From contig JBCCPJ010000002.1 in NCBI GenBank assembly GCA_039024895.1, forward strand, positions 238,879 to 302,878: a stretch of DNA of 64,000 nucleotides. The letters run 5' to 3'. The stretch's first letter is position 1, and each line of letters begins with the position of its first letter. This stretch comes from JAJDOD01 sp039024895 (GTDB taxonomy: Bacteria; Pseudomonadota; Alphaproteobacteria; Rhodobacterales; Rhodobacteraceae). The notes beneath the pieces were generated by a model that worked only from the letters and a program-made list of their open reading frames with translations, made no database searches and was not told where the DNA came from. Position numbers and translations under genes: made by a program. This document shows, piece after piece, positions 26,742 through 34,872 of the stretch.

Positions 26742-28259
26742 ATGGCGATGCTGGACCTGACCTTCGAGACCCCAAAACCGAAAGTCATTGCGGGTGCAAC
26801 CGGCGATTGGGAACTCGTCATTGGGTTGGAAGTCCACGCACAGGTTGCCTCCAACGCAAAGCTGTTCTCGGGCGCTTCAACCGAATTTGGCGCGGAACCC
26901 AATGCAAATGTTGCTTTCGTTGACGCTGCCATGCCCGGTATGCTGCCCGTTATCAATGAGTTCTGCGTCGCGCAGGCGGTGCGAACAGGTCTCGGCCTCA
27001 AGGCGGAAATCAACCTGACAAGCGCGTTTGATCGCAAAAACTACTTCTATCCCGACTTGCCGCAGGGCTACCAAATCAGCCAGCTCTACCACCCGATTGT
27101 CGGCGAAGGTGAGGTGCTTGTGGATATGGGACCGGGCATCGCCCGGCGGGTGCGCATCGAGCGGATCCACCTCGAACAGGACGCGGGCAAATCTGTCCAC
27201 GACATGGACCCGCACTTTTCTTTTGTGGACCTGAACCGAACCGGCGTTGCCCTAATGGAAATTGTCAGCCGCCCCGACATTCGCGGCCCCGAAGAAGCCG
27301 CCGCCTATGTCGTGAAATTGCGCCAGATCATGCGCTATCTCGGAACCTGTGACGGCAACATGCAAAACGGAAACCTACGCGCCGATGTGAACGTATCCGT
27401 CTGCCGCCCGGGCGACTACGAGAAGTACGAAGCGACGCAGGATTTCTCGCACCTCGGCACCCGCTGCGAAATCAAGAACATGAACTCCATGCGCTTCATC
27501 CAGCAAGCCATTGATTACGAAGCGAAGCGTCAGATTGCGATCCTGGAGGACGGCGGTACAGTCGATCAGGAAACGCGGCTCTACGATCCGGACAAGGGCG
27601 AAACGCGGTCCATGCGCTCAAAAGAAGAAGCCCATGACTACCGCTACTTTCCCTGCCCTGACCTTATGCCGCTCGAAATCGAGCAAGGCTGGGTCGACGA
27701 TATCGCGAAGGATCTGCCCGAACTGCCCGACGCCAAGAAATCGCGTTTCGTGGCATCCTACGGCATGACGGAATACGACGCGGGTGTCCTCACAGCAGAT
27801 GTTGAGCACGCCGCGTTTTTCGAAGATGTCGCCAACGGACGGGACGGCAAACTGGCCGCCAACTGGGTGATAAACGAGCTTTTCGGTCGCCTAAACAAGG
27901 CAGATCTCGAAATCGGCGAAAGCCCGGTTTCCGCGGCCCAGCTTGGCTCGATCATCGACCTGATCGGGTCGGGCGATATTTCGGGCAAGATCGCCAAAGA
28001 CTTGTTTGAAATCGTCTGGACGGAGGGCGGAGACCCCGCTGAGATCGTCGAGGCGAAGGGAATGAAGCAAGTCACGGACACCGGCGCGATTGAAGCCGCA
28101 GTGGATCAAGTGATCGCAGACAATCCGGCGCAGGTCGAAAAAGCCAAGGCGAACCCGAAACTTGCCGGCTGGTTTGTCGGGCAGGTGATGAAGGCGACAG
28201 GCGGAAAGGCCAACCCAAAGGCCGTCAACGCGCTGGTGTCGGAAAAGCTGGGGCTCTGA
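26742..28259 (+). CDS. gatB: Aspartyl/glutamyl-tRNA amidotransferase subunit B
   Basis: The 505-residue protein shows the GatB core ELVIGLEVHAQV and KNYFYPDLPQGYQISQ, the KNMNSMRF element and the C-terminal YqeY-like tail. Family knowledge: with GatA and GatC it converts misacylated Glu-tRNA(Gln) and Asp-tRNA(Asn). gatA and gatC are not in this window. The start at 26742 (MAM) or 26748 is equally possible. Confidence 0.96.
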   Translation: MAMLDLTFETPKPKVIAGATGDWELVIGLEVHAQVASNAKLFSGASTEFGAEPNANVAFVDAAMPGMLPVINEFCVAQAVRTGLGLKAEINLTSAFDRKNYFYPDLPQGYQISQLYHPIVGEGEVLVDMGPGIARRVRIERIHLEQDAGKSVHDMDPHFSFVDLNRTGVALMEIVSRPDIRGPEEAAAYVVKLRQIMRYLGTCDGNMQNGNLRADVNVSVCRPGDYEKYEATQDFSHLGTRCEIKNMNSMRFIQQAIDYEAKRQIAILEDGGTVDQETRLYDPDKGETRSMRSKEEAHDYRYFPCPDLMPLEIEQGWVDDIAKDLPELPDAKKSRFVASYGMTEYDAGVLTADVEHAAFFEDVANGRDGKLAANWVINELFGRLNKADLEIGESPVSAAQLGSIIDLIGSGDISGKIAKDLFEIVWTEGGDPAEIVEAKGMKQVTDTGAIEAAVDQVIADNPAQVEKAKANPKLAGWFVGQVMKATGGKANPKAVNALVSEKLGL

Positions 28260-28376
28260 CGGATCAAGCGGCGCACGGCCTCTTTGTAGGGACCGCACCG
28301 CCGACCGAAGCGGCCCCTCTTTTGGTCGGGTTCTCGAAGTGCTAAACGCGTCAAAAGCCAGCAGGGAGGCAACCCG

Positions 28377-28784
28377 ATGCGGAAGTTTGAGTATAAGGCA
28401 GTCCCCGCACCAACGGCGGGAACCAAGGCGAAAGGCATCAAAACAACCGAGGACCGCTTCGCGTTGTCGTTAACCGATGCCTTGAACGAAATGGCCGATG
28501 AGGGATGGGAGTACGTGCGCGCTGAAACGCTCCCCTGCGTCGAACGCAAAGGGCTCACGGGGTCACAGCAAACCTACCAGAACATCCTGATTTTTCGCCG
28601 CCTCGAACAGGCGGCTTTACCACTGGATCGCGTCACATCCCGACCGCTCCAAGAGGTGACGCCGCCGCCGGAACCCGCGCTTTCCAGACCGGAGCGCGAA
28701 ACCGACATGGTGGAAGAACCGCAGCTCACAGCCCATGCGCCGGAGAGTGACGCAGCGCCCAGTATTCGGGTGACCCAGGACTGA
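28377..28784 (+). CDS. DUF4177 domain-containing protein
   Basis: The 135-residue protein opens MRKFEYKAVPAPTAG and has LNEMADEGWEYVRAETL, the DUF4177 signature. The C-terminal half is low-complexity, rich in proline and glutamate, likely disordered. A GGAGGC ribosome-binding site precedes the ATG. Function unknown. It lies 118 bases after gatB and could be cotranscribed. Confidence 0.78.
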   Translation: MRKFEYKAVPAPTAGTKAKGIKTTEDRFALSLTDALNEMADEGWEYVRAETLPCVERKGLTGSQQTYQNILIFRRLEQAALPLDRVTSRPLQEVTPPPEPALSRPERETDMVEEPQLTAHAPESDAAPSIRVTQD

Positions 28785-28824
28785 ACCCGCGATCGGGCAA
28801 CGTGGCTGTTCAAACGCGAAAGCG

Positions 28825-29082
28825 CTAGCTTCTGATCTCCAGCGCCAACGCGTGAATACGTCCGATCAACTCAGCCCCCAAAGCCGCGTGCACAGCGCGG
28901 TGACGGGCCAGCCTGTTCAAATCAGCAAAGGCGTCAGAGGTAATTGCCACGCGAAAGTGGCTTTGCCCCCCCTCTTGATAGCCAGCGTGACCGCGATGCT
29001 GTTCGCTTTCATCCAGCACAGAAAGTTCGCTTGGTTGAAAAGCTTCTTCAAGTTTTGCGCGGATTTCGTCTTCGACCCGCAT
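28825..29082 (-). CDS. bolA: BolA family protein
   Basis: The 85-residue protein has the BolA-type class II KH-like fold with the block SVLDESEQHRGHAGYQEGGQ, and DLNRLARHRAVHAALGAE with the conserved HRAVHAALG. Family knowledge: BolA partners monothiol glutaredoxins and iron-sulfur metabolism. Start at the ATG 29082 (RBS GAGGTGAG); a GTG at 29091 is the alternative. It is divergent from the J-domain gene, an arrangement I associate with Rhodobacteraceae. Confidence 0.92.
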   Translation of the reverse strand: MRVEDEIRAKLEEAFQPSELSVLDESEQHRGHAGYQEGGQSHFRVAITSDAFADLNRLARHRAVHAALGAELIGRIHALALEIRS

Positions 29083-29158
29083 TTTTCTCACCTCACCCCT
29101 TCAATCTTGCGAGGACCACGGTAAACTCTCTGGTCCGAGTCGGAAAGGCAGGTAGCAG

Positions 29159-29788
29159 ATGTCAGAAGATCCCTTTGGTTTTGATTTGAGTGTGTCCTCG
29201 GACAAGAAGAAACGCCAAAGAACCCGGCGCGGCATGTCTGGTGCGTTTGAGACATCAACGCGGGTCTGCGACTATCCCGGCTGCACAAAGGTCGCCCAGT
29301 ACCGCGCGCCCAAATCGCCCGATGACCTCGATGAGTTCTATTGGTTCTGTAAGGATCACGTGCGCGAGTACAATCTGAAGTGGAACTTCTTTCAGGGCCA
29401 AACCGAAGACGAACTTAACGCGCAAATGGACAAAGATCGGGTGTGGGAGCGCGAAACCAAGCCGTTTGGACCAAAGGGTGACGAAGCGAAGGCGTGGTCA
29501 CGCCTTGGGATAGACGATCCGCATCAGATCCTCGGGGCAAATGCAACGCGCAACCCCGGCAAGTCGATTACCGGCACCCGGAAACTGCCGCCGACCGAGC
29601 GTCGCGCCCTCGACATCCTTGAAGCAAAAGACCACTGGACCAAAGCAGAAATTCGAAAATCTTACAAAGCTTTGATTAAAGTTCTTCACCCTGACATGAA
29701 CGGTGGCGACCGTGGTCATGAGGAACAGTTGGCGGAAGTGGTCTGGGCGTGGGACCAAATCAAGGACAGCCGGAACTTTCAAACCTAA
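29159..29788 (+). CDS. J-domain protein with N-terminal Cys/His motif
   Basis: The 209-residue protein has a C-terminal J domain (about 145-205) with HPD at 177-179 and the normal helix II (IRKSYKALIKVLHPDMNGG). The N-terminal 70 residues hold C37-X4-C42 and C64-X2-H67, a possible zinc site. It lacks the Gly/Phe and zinc-finger regions of DnaJ, so it is a specialised co-chaperone of DnaK. Divergent from bolA; cobS follows after msrB. Confidence 0.87.
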   Translation: MSEDPFGFDLSVSSDKKKRQRTRRGMSGAFETSTRVCDYPGCTKVAQYRAPKSPDDLDEFYWFCKDHVREYNLKWNFFQGQTEDELNAQMDKDRVWERETKPFGPKGDEAKAWSRLGIDDPHQILGANATRNPGKSITGTRKLPPTERRALDILEAKDHWTKAEIRKSYKALIKVLHPDMNGGDRGHEEQLAEVVWAWDQIKDSRNFQT

Positions 29789-29802
29789 CCGTAGAATCGA
29801 AA

Positions 29803-29829
29803 CCGCCTTCGGAAGGGGACCGAAGGCGG
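29803..29829. terminator. Strong stem-loop after the J-domain gene
   Basis: CCGCCTTCGG pairs perfectly with CCGAAGGCGG around a seven-base loop, 15 bases after the stop codon. There is no T-run downstream, so its action as terminator is uncertain, but stability is high. Confidence 0.6.
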
Positions 29830-30003
29830 GGTACGAGCGTGCCCCAACGGGTGGATCGGGGCGTATGTGAGAGTAATTAACATGAGTATACTCTCTCGCC
29901 TCTGCATTTACCGCGAACCACTTCATCAGCGTTTGTGCAGAAAGCGTAATAGTTGCGTAGTGGCGCTAATTTTTTGAGCGCATCACAGTGCGACTAACCT
30001 GTA

Positions 30004-30468
30004 TCAAGCTGCATTAAACTTCAGACTGATCCCGTTGAGGCAATGGCGTTTCCCTGTGGGTTGTGGGCCATCGTCAAAGATATGACCCAAATGGCTGCCA
30101 CAGCGACGGCAATGGACTTCGGTACGTACCCGCAGCAACTTACGGTCCGGTTTCGTGCCAACAGCGCCCGGAAGCGATTGCCAAAATGAGGGCCACCCTG
30201 TTTTGCTGTCATATTTGTGTTTCGAGGAGTAGACGGCCAAGTCGCACCCTTTGCAGAGATACATTCCAGCCGCGTAGTTTTTGTCCAAGGGGCTCGAGAA
30301 CGCGCGTTCCGTGCCCTCTCTTCGCATCACTTTGTATTCAGCGCGCGTCAGCATGCTGCGCCATTCGGCATCTGTCCGGGTGATCTCAAATGCGGCAAAA
30401 ACGCTGGTGGGAATCGTGCTCGCCATGGCACCGGCAAGACCTGCCCCCAAAAACTCGCGTCGGTCCAT
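30004..30468 (-). CDS. msrB: Peptide methionine-R-sulfoxide reductase with Tat signal
   Basis: The 154-residue protein begins MDRREFLGAGLAGAMAST, a twin-arginine signal (RREFLG). The MsrB domain follows with zinc cysteines C72-X2-C75 (CKGC) and C120-X2-C123 (CRRC) and the catalytic Cys143 in RHCLNG. It repairs oxidised methionine R-epimers. The Tat signal points to a periplasmic location, where folded, zinc-bearing enzymes are exported; most MsrB proteins are cytoplasmic. Confidence 0.9.
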   Translation of the reverse strand: MDRREFLGAGLAGAMASTIPTSVFAAFEITRTDAEWRSMLTRAEYKVMRREGTERAFSSPLDKNYAAGMYLCKGCDLAVYSSKHKYDSKTGWPSFWQSLPGAVGTKPDRKLLRVRTEVHCRRCGSHLGHIFDDGPQPTGKRHCLNGISLKFNAA

Positions 30469-30883
30469 CGTACCAACTCCTTCTCTTCACGCGATCTATC
30501 TACAGAAATCCTTAATCACGAGGAAATCACAAAGCCGCGTGAGCGGTGGATACGGCGGATGTGTTCGACGAATAACGCCGCTCGAGCCCTGCCAAGCTCC
30601 AGAAGTGTCGTGGTTCCAAGAGCATTCCGCGTCTACGGATGTCGGACTTCTATGGTTGCTGAGAAAACAAAAGCAGTGGCGCCCCGCCCGCAATGAGGCG
30701 AGGCGCTGCACTCGTAAACAGCGAACTGACTACGCGGATCAAACGTTTCACGAAACCCACTTCATTCTGGCGCGATTCGACCCAACATTCTGTAAACGTC
30801 TGGCGTGAACGTCTTGCACGCCCGCGCCAAATGAGGCAGGTGGAACCGCGGTCGGATGGGCTGACCGGATTGAGGTGATACGC
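30469..30883. other. Intergenic gap before cobS
   Basis: This 415-base region between divergent msrB and cobS has no credible gene; frames that cross it are shadows. It must carry both promoters. A GC-rich possible hairpin lies at about 30678-30710. No cobalamin riboswitch signature (B12 box) was recognised here. Confidence 0.5.
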
Positions 30884-31858
30884 ATGACGGATGAACTGGG
30901 CAAGCCGACCGAAGATATCGACCTGCGCGACGTTTTCGGCATTGATTCCGAAATGAAAGTGAAAGGTTTTTCGGAGCGGAGTAACCGCGTTCCGGAAATC
31001 GACACGACCTACAAATTCGACCCGGAAACGACGATCGCCATTCTGGCGGGCTTTCAGTACAACCGCCGCGTCATCATCCAAGGGTATCACGGCACCGGCA
31101 AATCGACCCATATCGAACAGGTCGCGGCCCGGCTCAATTGGCCCTGTGTGCGCGTAAACCTCGACAGCCATATCTCCCGTATCGACCTGATCGGGAAGGA
31201 TGCCATCAAACTCGAAAACGGTCAGCAAGTAACGGTGTTTCAAGAAGGTATCCTGCCATGGGCACTCCGCAATCCGACCGCTATTGTCTTTGACGAATAT
31301 GACGCGGGCCGGGCTGACGTTATGTTCGTGATCCAACGGGTGCTTGAGACCGATGGCAAACTAACGCTTTTGGACCAGAATGAAGTGATCACGCCGCACC
31401 CCTATTTCAGGCTTTTTGCAACGGCAAACACCGTTGGCCTTGGGGACACCACCGGCCTCTATCACGGTACGCAGCAGATCAACCAAGCCCAGATGGACCG
31501 CTGGTCGCTGGTGTGCACGTTGAACTACTTGAACCACGACGCGGAGGCCGCGATCGTTCTTTCGAAGGCGCCGCATTACAACACTGAAGCGGGACGCAAA
31601 CAGATCAGCCAGATGGTGACAGTGGCGGACCTGACGCGGACCGCCTTCATGAATGGCGACCTCTCCACGGTGATGAGCCCCAGAACGGTGATAAACTGGG
31701 CGCTGAATGCCGATATCTTCCGGGACATCGGCTACGCCTTCCGTCTGACATTCCTCAACAAATGCGACGAACTCGAGCGCCAAACCGTCGCCGAATTCTA
31801 TCAGCGTTGCTTCGATGAAGAATTGCCGGAAAGCGCCGCAAGTGCGGCTGTTGCGTAA
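30884..31858 (+). CDS. cobS: Aerobic cobaltochelatase subunit CobS
   Basis: The 324-residue AAA+ ATPase has Walker A GYHGTGKST (67-75) and Walker B AIVFDEYDAG (133-142). Family knowledge: with CobT and CobN it inserts cobalt into hydrogenobyrinic acid a,c-diamide during aerobic cobalamin synthesis; CobS and CobT form the chaperone-like ATPase. The ATG at 30884 with GAGGTGA just ahead is preferred over the GTG at 30875. cobT follows 675 bases later with a small gene in between; cobN is not in the window. Confidence 0.95.
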   Translation: MTDELGKPTEDIDLRDVFGIDSEMKVKGFSERSNRVPEIDTTYKFDPETTIAILAGFQYNRRVIIQGYHGTGKSTHIEQVAARLNWPCVRVNLDSHISRIDLIGKDAIKLENGQQVTVFQEGILPWALRNPTAIVFDEYDAGRADVMFVIQRVLETDGKLTLLDQNEVITPHPYFRLFATANTVGLGDTTGLYHGTQQINQAQMDRWSLVCTLNYLNHDAEAAIVLSKAPHYNTEAGRKQISQMVTVADLTRTAFMNGDLSTVMSPRTVINWALNADIFRDIGYAFRLTFLNKCDELERQTVAEFYQRCFDEELPESAASAAVA

Positions 31859-32031
31859 ACACTTCTAAACAAGAAGAAAAAATGACGTGTCTCGCGCTGC
31901 CGTGGGCCGGTGCCAAGCGTGAAACGCGGCCCGAAGCTGTGACACATTCCCACAACACGCTGCGGCGCGGCGTCAACAATTTGACCGAATTGTTTCACCG
32001 TTAGACAAGAATTGCCGCTTATGCTCGGTTT

Positions 32032-32409
32032 ATGAGCATTTGGAAAACAATCATGTTTTGCCTGCTCGGATGCCTCCCTTCCGAGGTGGCCGCTATACCA
32101 GGTGAACCGTTGCGCACCTTTGCTTCCTGCGCCGGGCGGTTCTCTGCAACCATGGAACATCAGTGGTTGATCAGCGACCCCTCTTCCGACCGGACCGAAG
32201 CGCAGCGCAGCGCAATGCTTTCCCTGGTGGATGCGGTCATGCGTCCCGATCAAGGGCGCGATGTGCTCATTTGGCGGATCGAAGCAAAACAGGCCCATGC
32301 CGTTCTTTTGACCCGCGCGACATTCAATCAGGACCGTGCTGACGCCACTTGGGCGTCCGAACAAGCGGAGATGCATCTCGCCCATTGTACCGGGCTACTT
32401 TTGAGTTGA
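32032..32409 (+). CDS. Hypothetical exported protein between cobS and cobT
   Basis: The 125-residue protein begins MSIWKTIMFCLLGCLPSEVAA, a signal peptide with no lipobox that I can place with certainty. The mature part holds ASCAGRFSATMEHQWL and a late HCTGLLLS, two cysteines that may pair. The same gene order (cobS, small exported protein, cobT) is common in related genomes as I remember it. Function unknown. Confidence 0.65.
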   Translation: MSIWKTIMFCLLGCLPSEVAAIPGEPLRTFASCAGRFSATMEHQWLISDPSSDRTEAQRSAMLSLVDAVMRPDQGRDVLIWRIEAKQAHAVLLTRATFNQDRADATWASEQAEMHLAHCTGLLLS

Positions 32410-32434
32410 CGCGGTGTGCCGGGGCGCTGCCCCC

Positions 32435-32454
32435 ACCCTGATCAGGATCAGGGT
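32435..32454. repeat. Perfect inverted repeat upstream of cobT
   Basis: ACCCTGATC and GATCAGGGT are nine-base arms with two bases between, about 80 bases before cobT. It could be an operator or a short hairpin that ends transcription of the small gene upstream; no T-run follows. Confidence 0.6.
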
Positions 32455-32533
32455 TCCCCCGAGGTTTTTTGGACAGATGAAGCCAGGGGCTCAACGCTTG
32501 TGATCAGTGCGTTTTGCTGGTTTATCACGCGCT

Positions 32534-34411
32534 ATGAGCAAGCCCAACGACAACCCGGCCGACCCGTTCAAAAAGGCGCTGGCGGAAGCCACTAAAACGC
32601 TGGCCGACGATACGGATTTGTCCGTGAGCTTCAGCCTCGACCCACCAGGTATGACGTCGGATGGGATGCGCCTACCGCAGGTGACGCGCCGCATGACACG
32701 CGAGGAAGTCCTCCATGCCCGAGGCACCGCGGACCGCTTTGCCATGCGCCGAAGACACCACGACGAAAGCACCTACGCGCGGTTCGTGCCGGAAGGTCAG
32801 TTGGCCCGCGACATCTACGAAGCCATGGAAATGGCCCGTTGCGAGGCGATGGGGGCCCGCGACATGCCCGGGACTACAGGCAATATCGATGCGGTGATCG
32901 AAACGGATGCGCGCCGGAAAGGCTATGATCAGATCACCAATGCGGCGGAGGCGCCCCTGGCCGTTGCGGCGGGATATCTTATCAGAAGCCTTGCAAGCGG
33001 GCGTGACTTGCCGCCGGGCGCGTCCAACCTGCTCGATCTCTGGCGCGGCTTCATTGAGGATCAAGCGGGCGAGACGCTTGAGACAATGGATACCATGCTG
33101 GACGATCAAGCGGCCTTCGCCAAGTTCGCACGCCAGGTCATCACCGATCTTGGGTATGGCGATCAGTTGGGCGACGATCCCGACGATCTCGACAGCGACG
33201 CGGAACCCGAGGCCGCCGAGGACGCAAGCGAAGACCAAGACCCCAACGCCGACGATGAGAGCGCCAATCAGCAAGATCAATCGGATATGGCGGCGGATTC
33301 GTCTGAGGAGCAAACCGACGACGATGCCGAAGCCGAGCTTGTCATGGACGAGATGGCGGAAACCGAGGGTGGCGAAGAAACCGAAATGCCCATGGGCGAT
33401 GCGGAGATCGAGCCAGGCCCGCCCCTGCCCATCAGCGAGGCTGATCCAACTTACACGGTGTACACGCCCGAGTTCGACGAGGAAATCTCCGCCGAAGACC
33501 TGGCGGAACCGGAGGAACTGGAGCGCCTGCGGGCCTATCTTGACCAGCAACTCGACCCTCTGAAGGGCGCGGTAAGCCGTCTGGCCAATAAGTTGCAGCG
33601 CCGACTGCAAGCACAACAGAACCGCACCTGGCAGTTCGATTTGGAGGAAGGCACGCTCGATGCGGGGCGTCTCGCGCGCATCGTGGCAAACCCGACCGTG
33701 CCGCTCGCCTATAAGCAGGAAAAGGACATGGAGTTCCGCGACACGGTCGTGACCCTGCTCCTCGACAATTCCGGCTCCATGCGTGGGCGCCCCATATCCA
33801 TTGCCGCGATTTGTGCCGACGTGCTGGCGCGCACGCTTGAGCGTTGCTCGGTCAAGGTGGAGATACTCGGCTTCACAACGCGCGCCTGGAAGGGCGGGCA
33901 AGCGCGCGAGCGGTGGTTGCTTGACGGCCGCCCTCAGGTGCCCGGAAGGCTAAATGACCTTCGCCACATCGTCTATAAATCCGCCGACGCCCCCTGGCGT
34001 CGGGCGCGTCCGAACCTCGGGCTGATGATGAAAGAGGGGTTGCTCAAGGAAAACATCGACGGTGAGGCGCTGGAATGGGCGCATCGCCGTATGCTGGGGC
34101 GGCAGGAAGCCCGTCGTATCCTGATGGTGATTTCCGACGGCGCGCCGGTCGACGATTCAACCTTATCCGTTAACCCAGCGAATTTCCTAGAAAAACACCT
34201 CCGTGACGTAATCGCAATGATCGAGCGTCGGAAGGCTGTTGAGCTTCTGGCAATCGGCATCGGCCATGATGTCACGCGCTACTATGATCGTGCTGTCACG
34301 ATCACGGATGTCGACCAATTGGCGGGCGCAATGACAGAACAACTCGCCGCCCTCTTTGAAAGCGACCCCCAACAGCGCAAACGCCTCGCCCGCTTACAAC
34401 GGGCTGTTTGA
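32534..34411 (+). CDS. cobT: Aerobic cobaltochelatase subunit CobT
   Basis: The 625-residue protein has the CobT N-terminal domain, a long acidic, Asp/Glu-rich linker (about 205-330) and a C-terminal von Willebrand A-type domain with a MIDAS motif (TLLLDNSGSM) and late SDGAPVDD. Family knowledge: the MIDAS domain contacts CobN and CobS in the cobalt-inserting complex. Start at 32534 (MSKPNDNPADPFKK). Acidic linkers of this kind are normal for the family. Confidence 0.94.
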   Translation: MSKPNDNPADPFKKALAEATKTLADDTDLSVSFSLDPPGMTSDGMRLPQVTRRMTREEVLHARGTADRFAMRRRHHDESTYARFVPEGQLARDIYEAMEMARCEAMGARDMPGTTGNIDAVIETDARRKGYDQITNAAEAPLAVAAGYLIRSLASGRDLPPGASNLLDLWRGFIEDQAGETLETMDTMLDDQAAFAKFARQVITDLGYGDQLGDDPDDLDSDAEPEAAEDASEDQDPNADDESANQQDQSDMAADSSEEQTDDDAEAELVMDEMAETEGGEETEMPMGDAEIEPGPPLPISEADPTYTVYTPEFDEEISAEDLAEPEELERLRAYLDQQLDPLKGAVSRLANKLQRRLQAQQNRTWQFDLEEGTLDAGRLARIVANPTVPLAYKQEKDMEFRDTVVTLLLDNSGSMRGRPISIAAICADVLARTLERCSVKVEILGFTTRAWKGGQARERWLLDGRPQVPGRLNDLRHIVYKSADAPWRRARPNLGLMMKEGLLKENIDGEALEWAHRRMLGRQEARRILMVISDGAPVDDSTLSVNPANFLEKHLRDVIAMIERRKAVELLAIGIGHDVTRYYDRAVTITDVDQLAGAMTEQLAALFESDPQQRKRLARLQRAV

Positions 34412-34521
34412 GGTTCCAGCGCCGGACACAGCGTCGTTTGAACACGGGCAATCGGAATTTGACACGCGTGAAGGTCCGATCTTTGATGGCTTGGCCGTCC
34501 CCTAGCATGCGGTAGAACCCA

Positions 34522-34833
34522 ATGAGCCCTACAGGAACGAAATTTTCGACGCGTGTTCTCCGCAAGCAGGATGACCTACCTCGCTACATTGTCGTTCCCC
34601 CAGAGCACGTGACAGGGCGGTCATCGTCCTTTCTCGCGGCGGTCACGTTGAACGGCCATGGTCCGTTCGAGCGCAACATTCGCCCATGGGGGAAAGGGTC
34701 GGAGGTTTTCTTTTTCAACCTCACCGCTGTCCAATGCACGAAGGCCCAACTGGAAACGAACAGCCCTTGCGAGGTGATCATCACGCCGAAAGACGCGGGA
34801 CCGGGTAAATTGGCCAAAGAACCAACCATTTGA
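34522..34833 (+). CDS. DUF1905-like beta-barrel protein
   Basis: The 103-residue protein has the pattern of DUF1905-type barrels (YIVVPPEHVTG, LNGHGPFERNIRPWGKGSEVFFFNL, then a late CEVIITPKD). No catalytic residues are known for the family. The ribosome-binding site is weak. It precedes the M24 aminopeptidase gene with 40 bases between, same strand. Confidence 0.6.
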   Translation: MSPTGTKFSTRVLRKQDDLPRYIVVPPEHVTGRSSSFLAAVTLNGHGPFERNIRPWGKGSEVFFFNLTAVQCTKAQLETNSPCEVIITPKDAGPGKLAKEPTI

Positions 34834-34872
34834 TGACTTGCAGTGGCGCGCCGCTTGCGCTTCCCTGTAGGC

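Noticed and set aside
30469..30883. Cobalamin riboswitch upstream of cobS
   Set aside because: No B12-box-like sequence recognised.
32672..33901. Minus-strand frame of 409 codons
   Set aside because: Antisense to cobT; no family motif.
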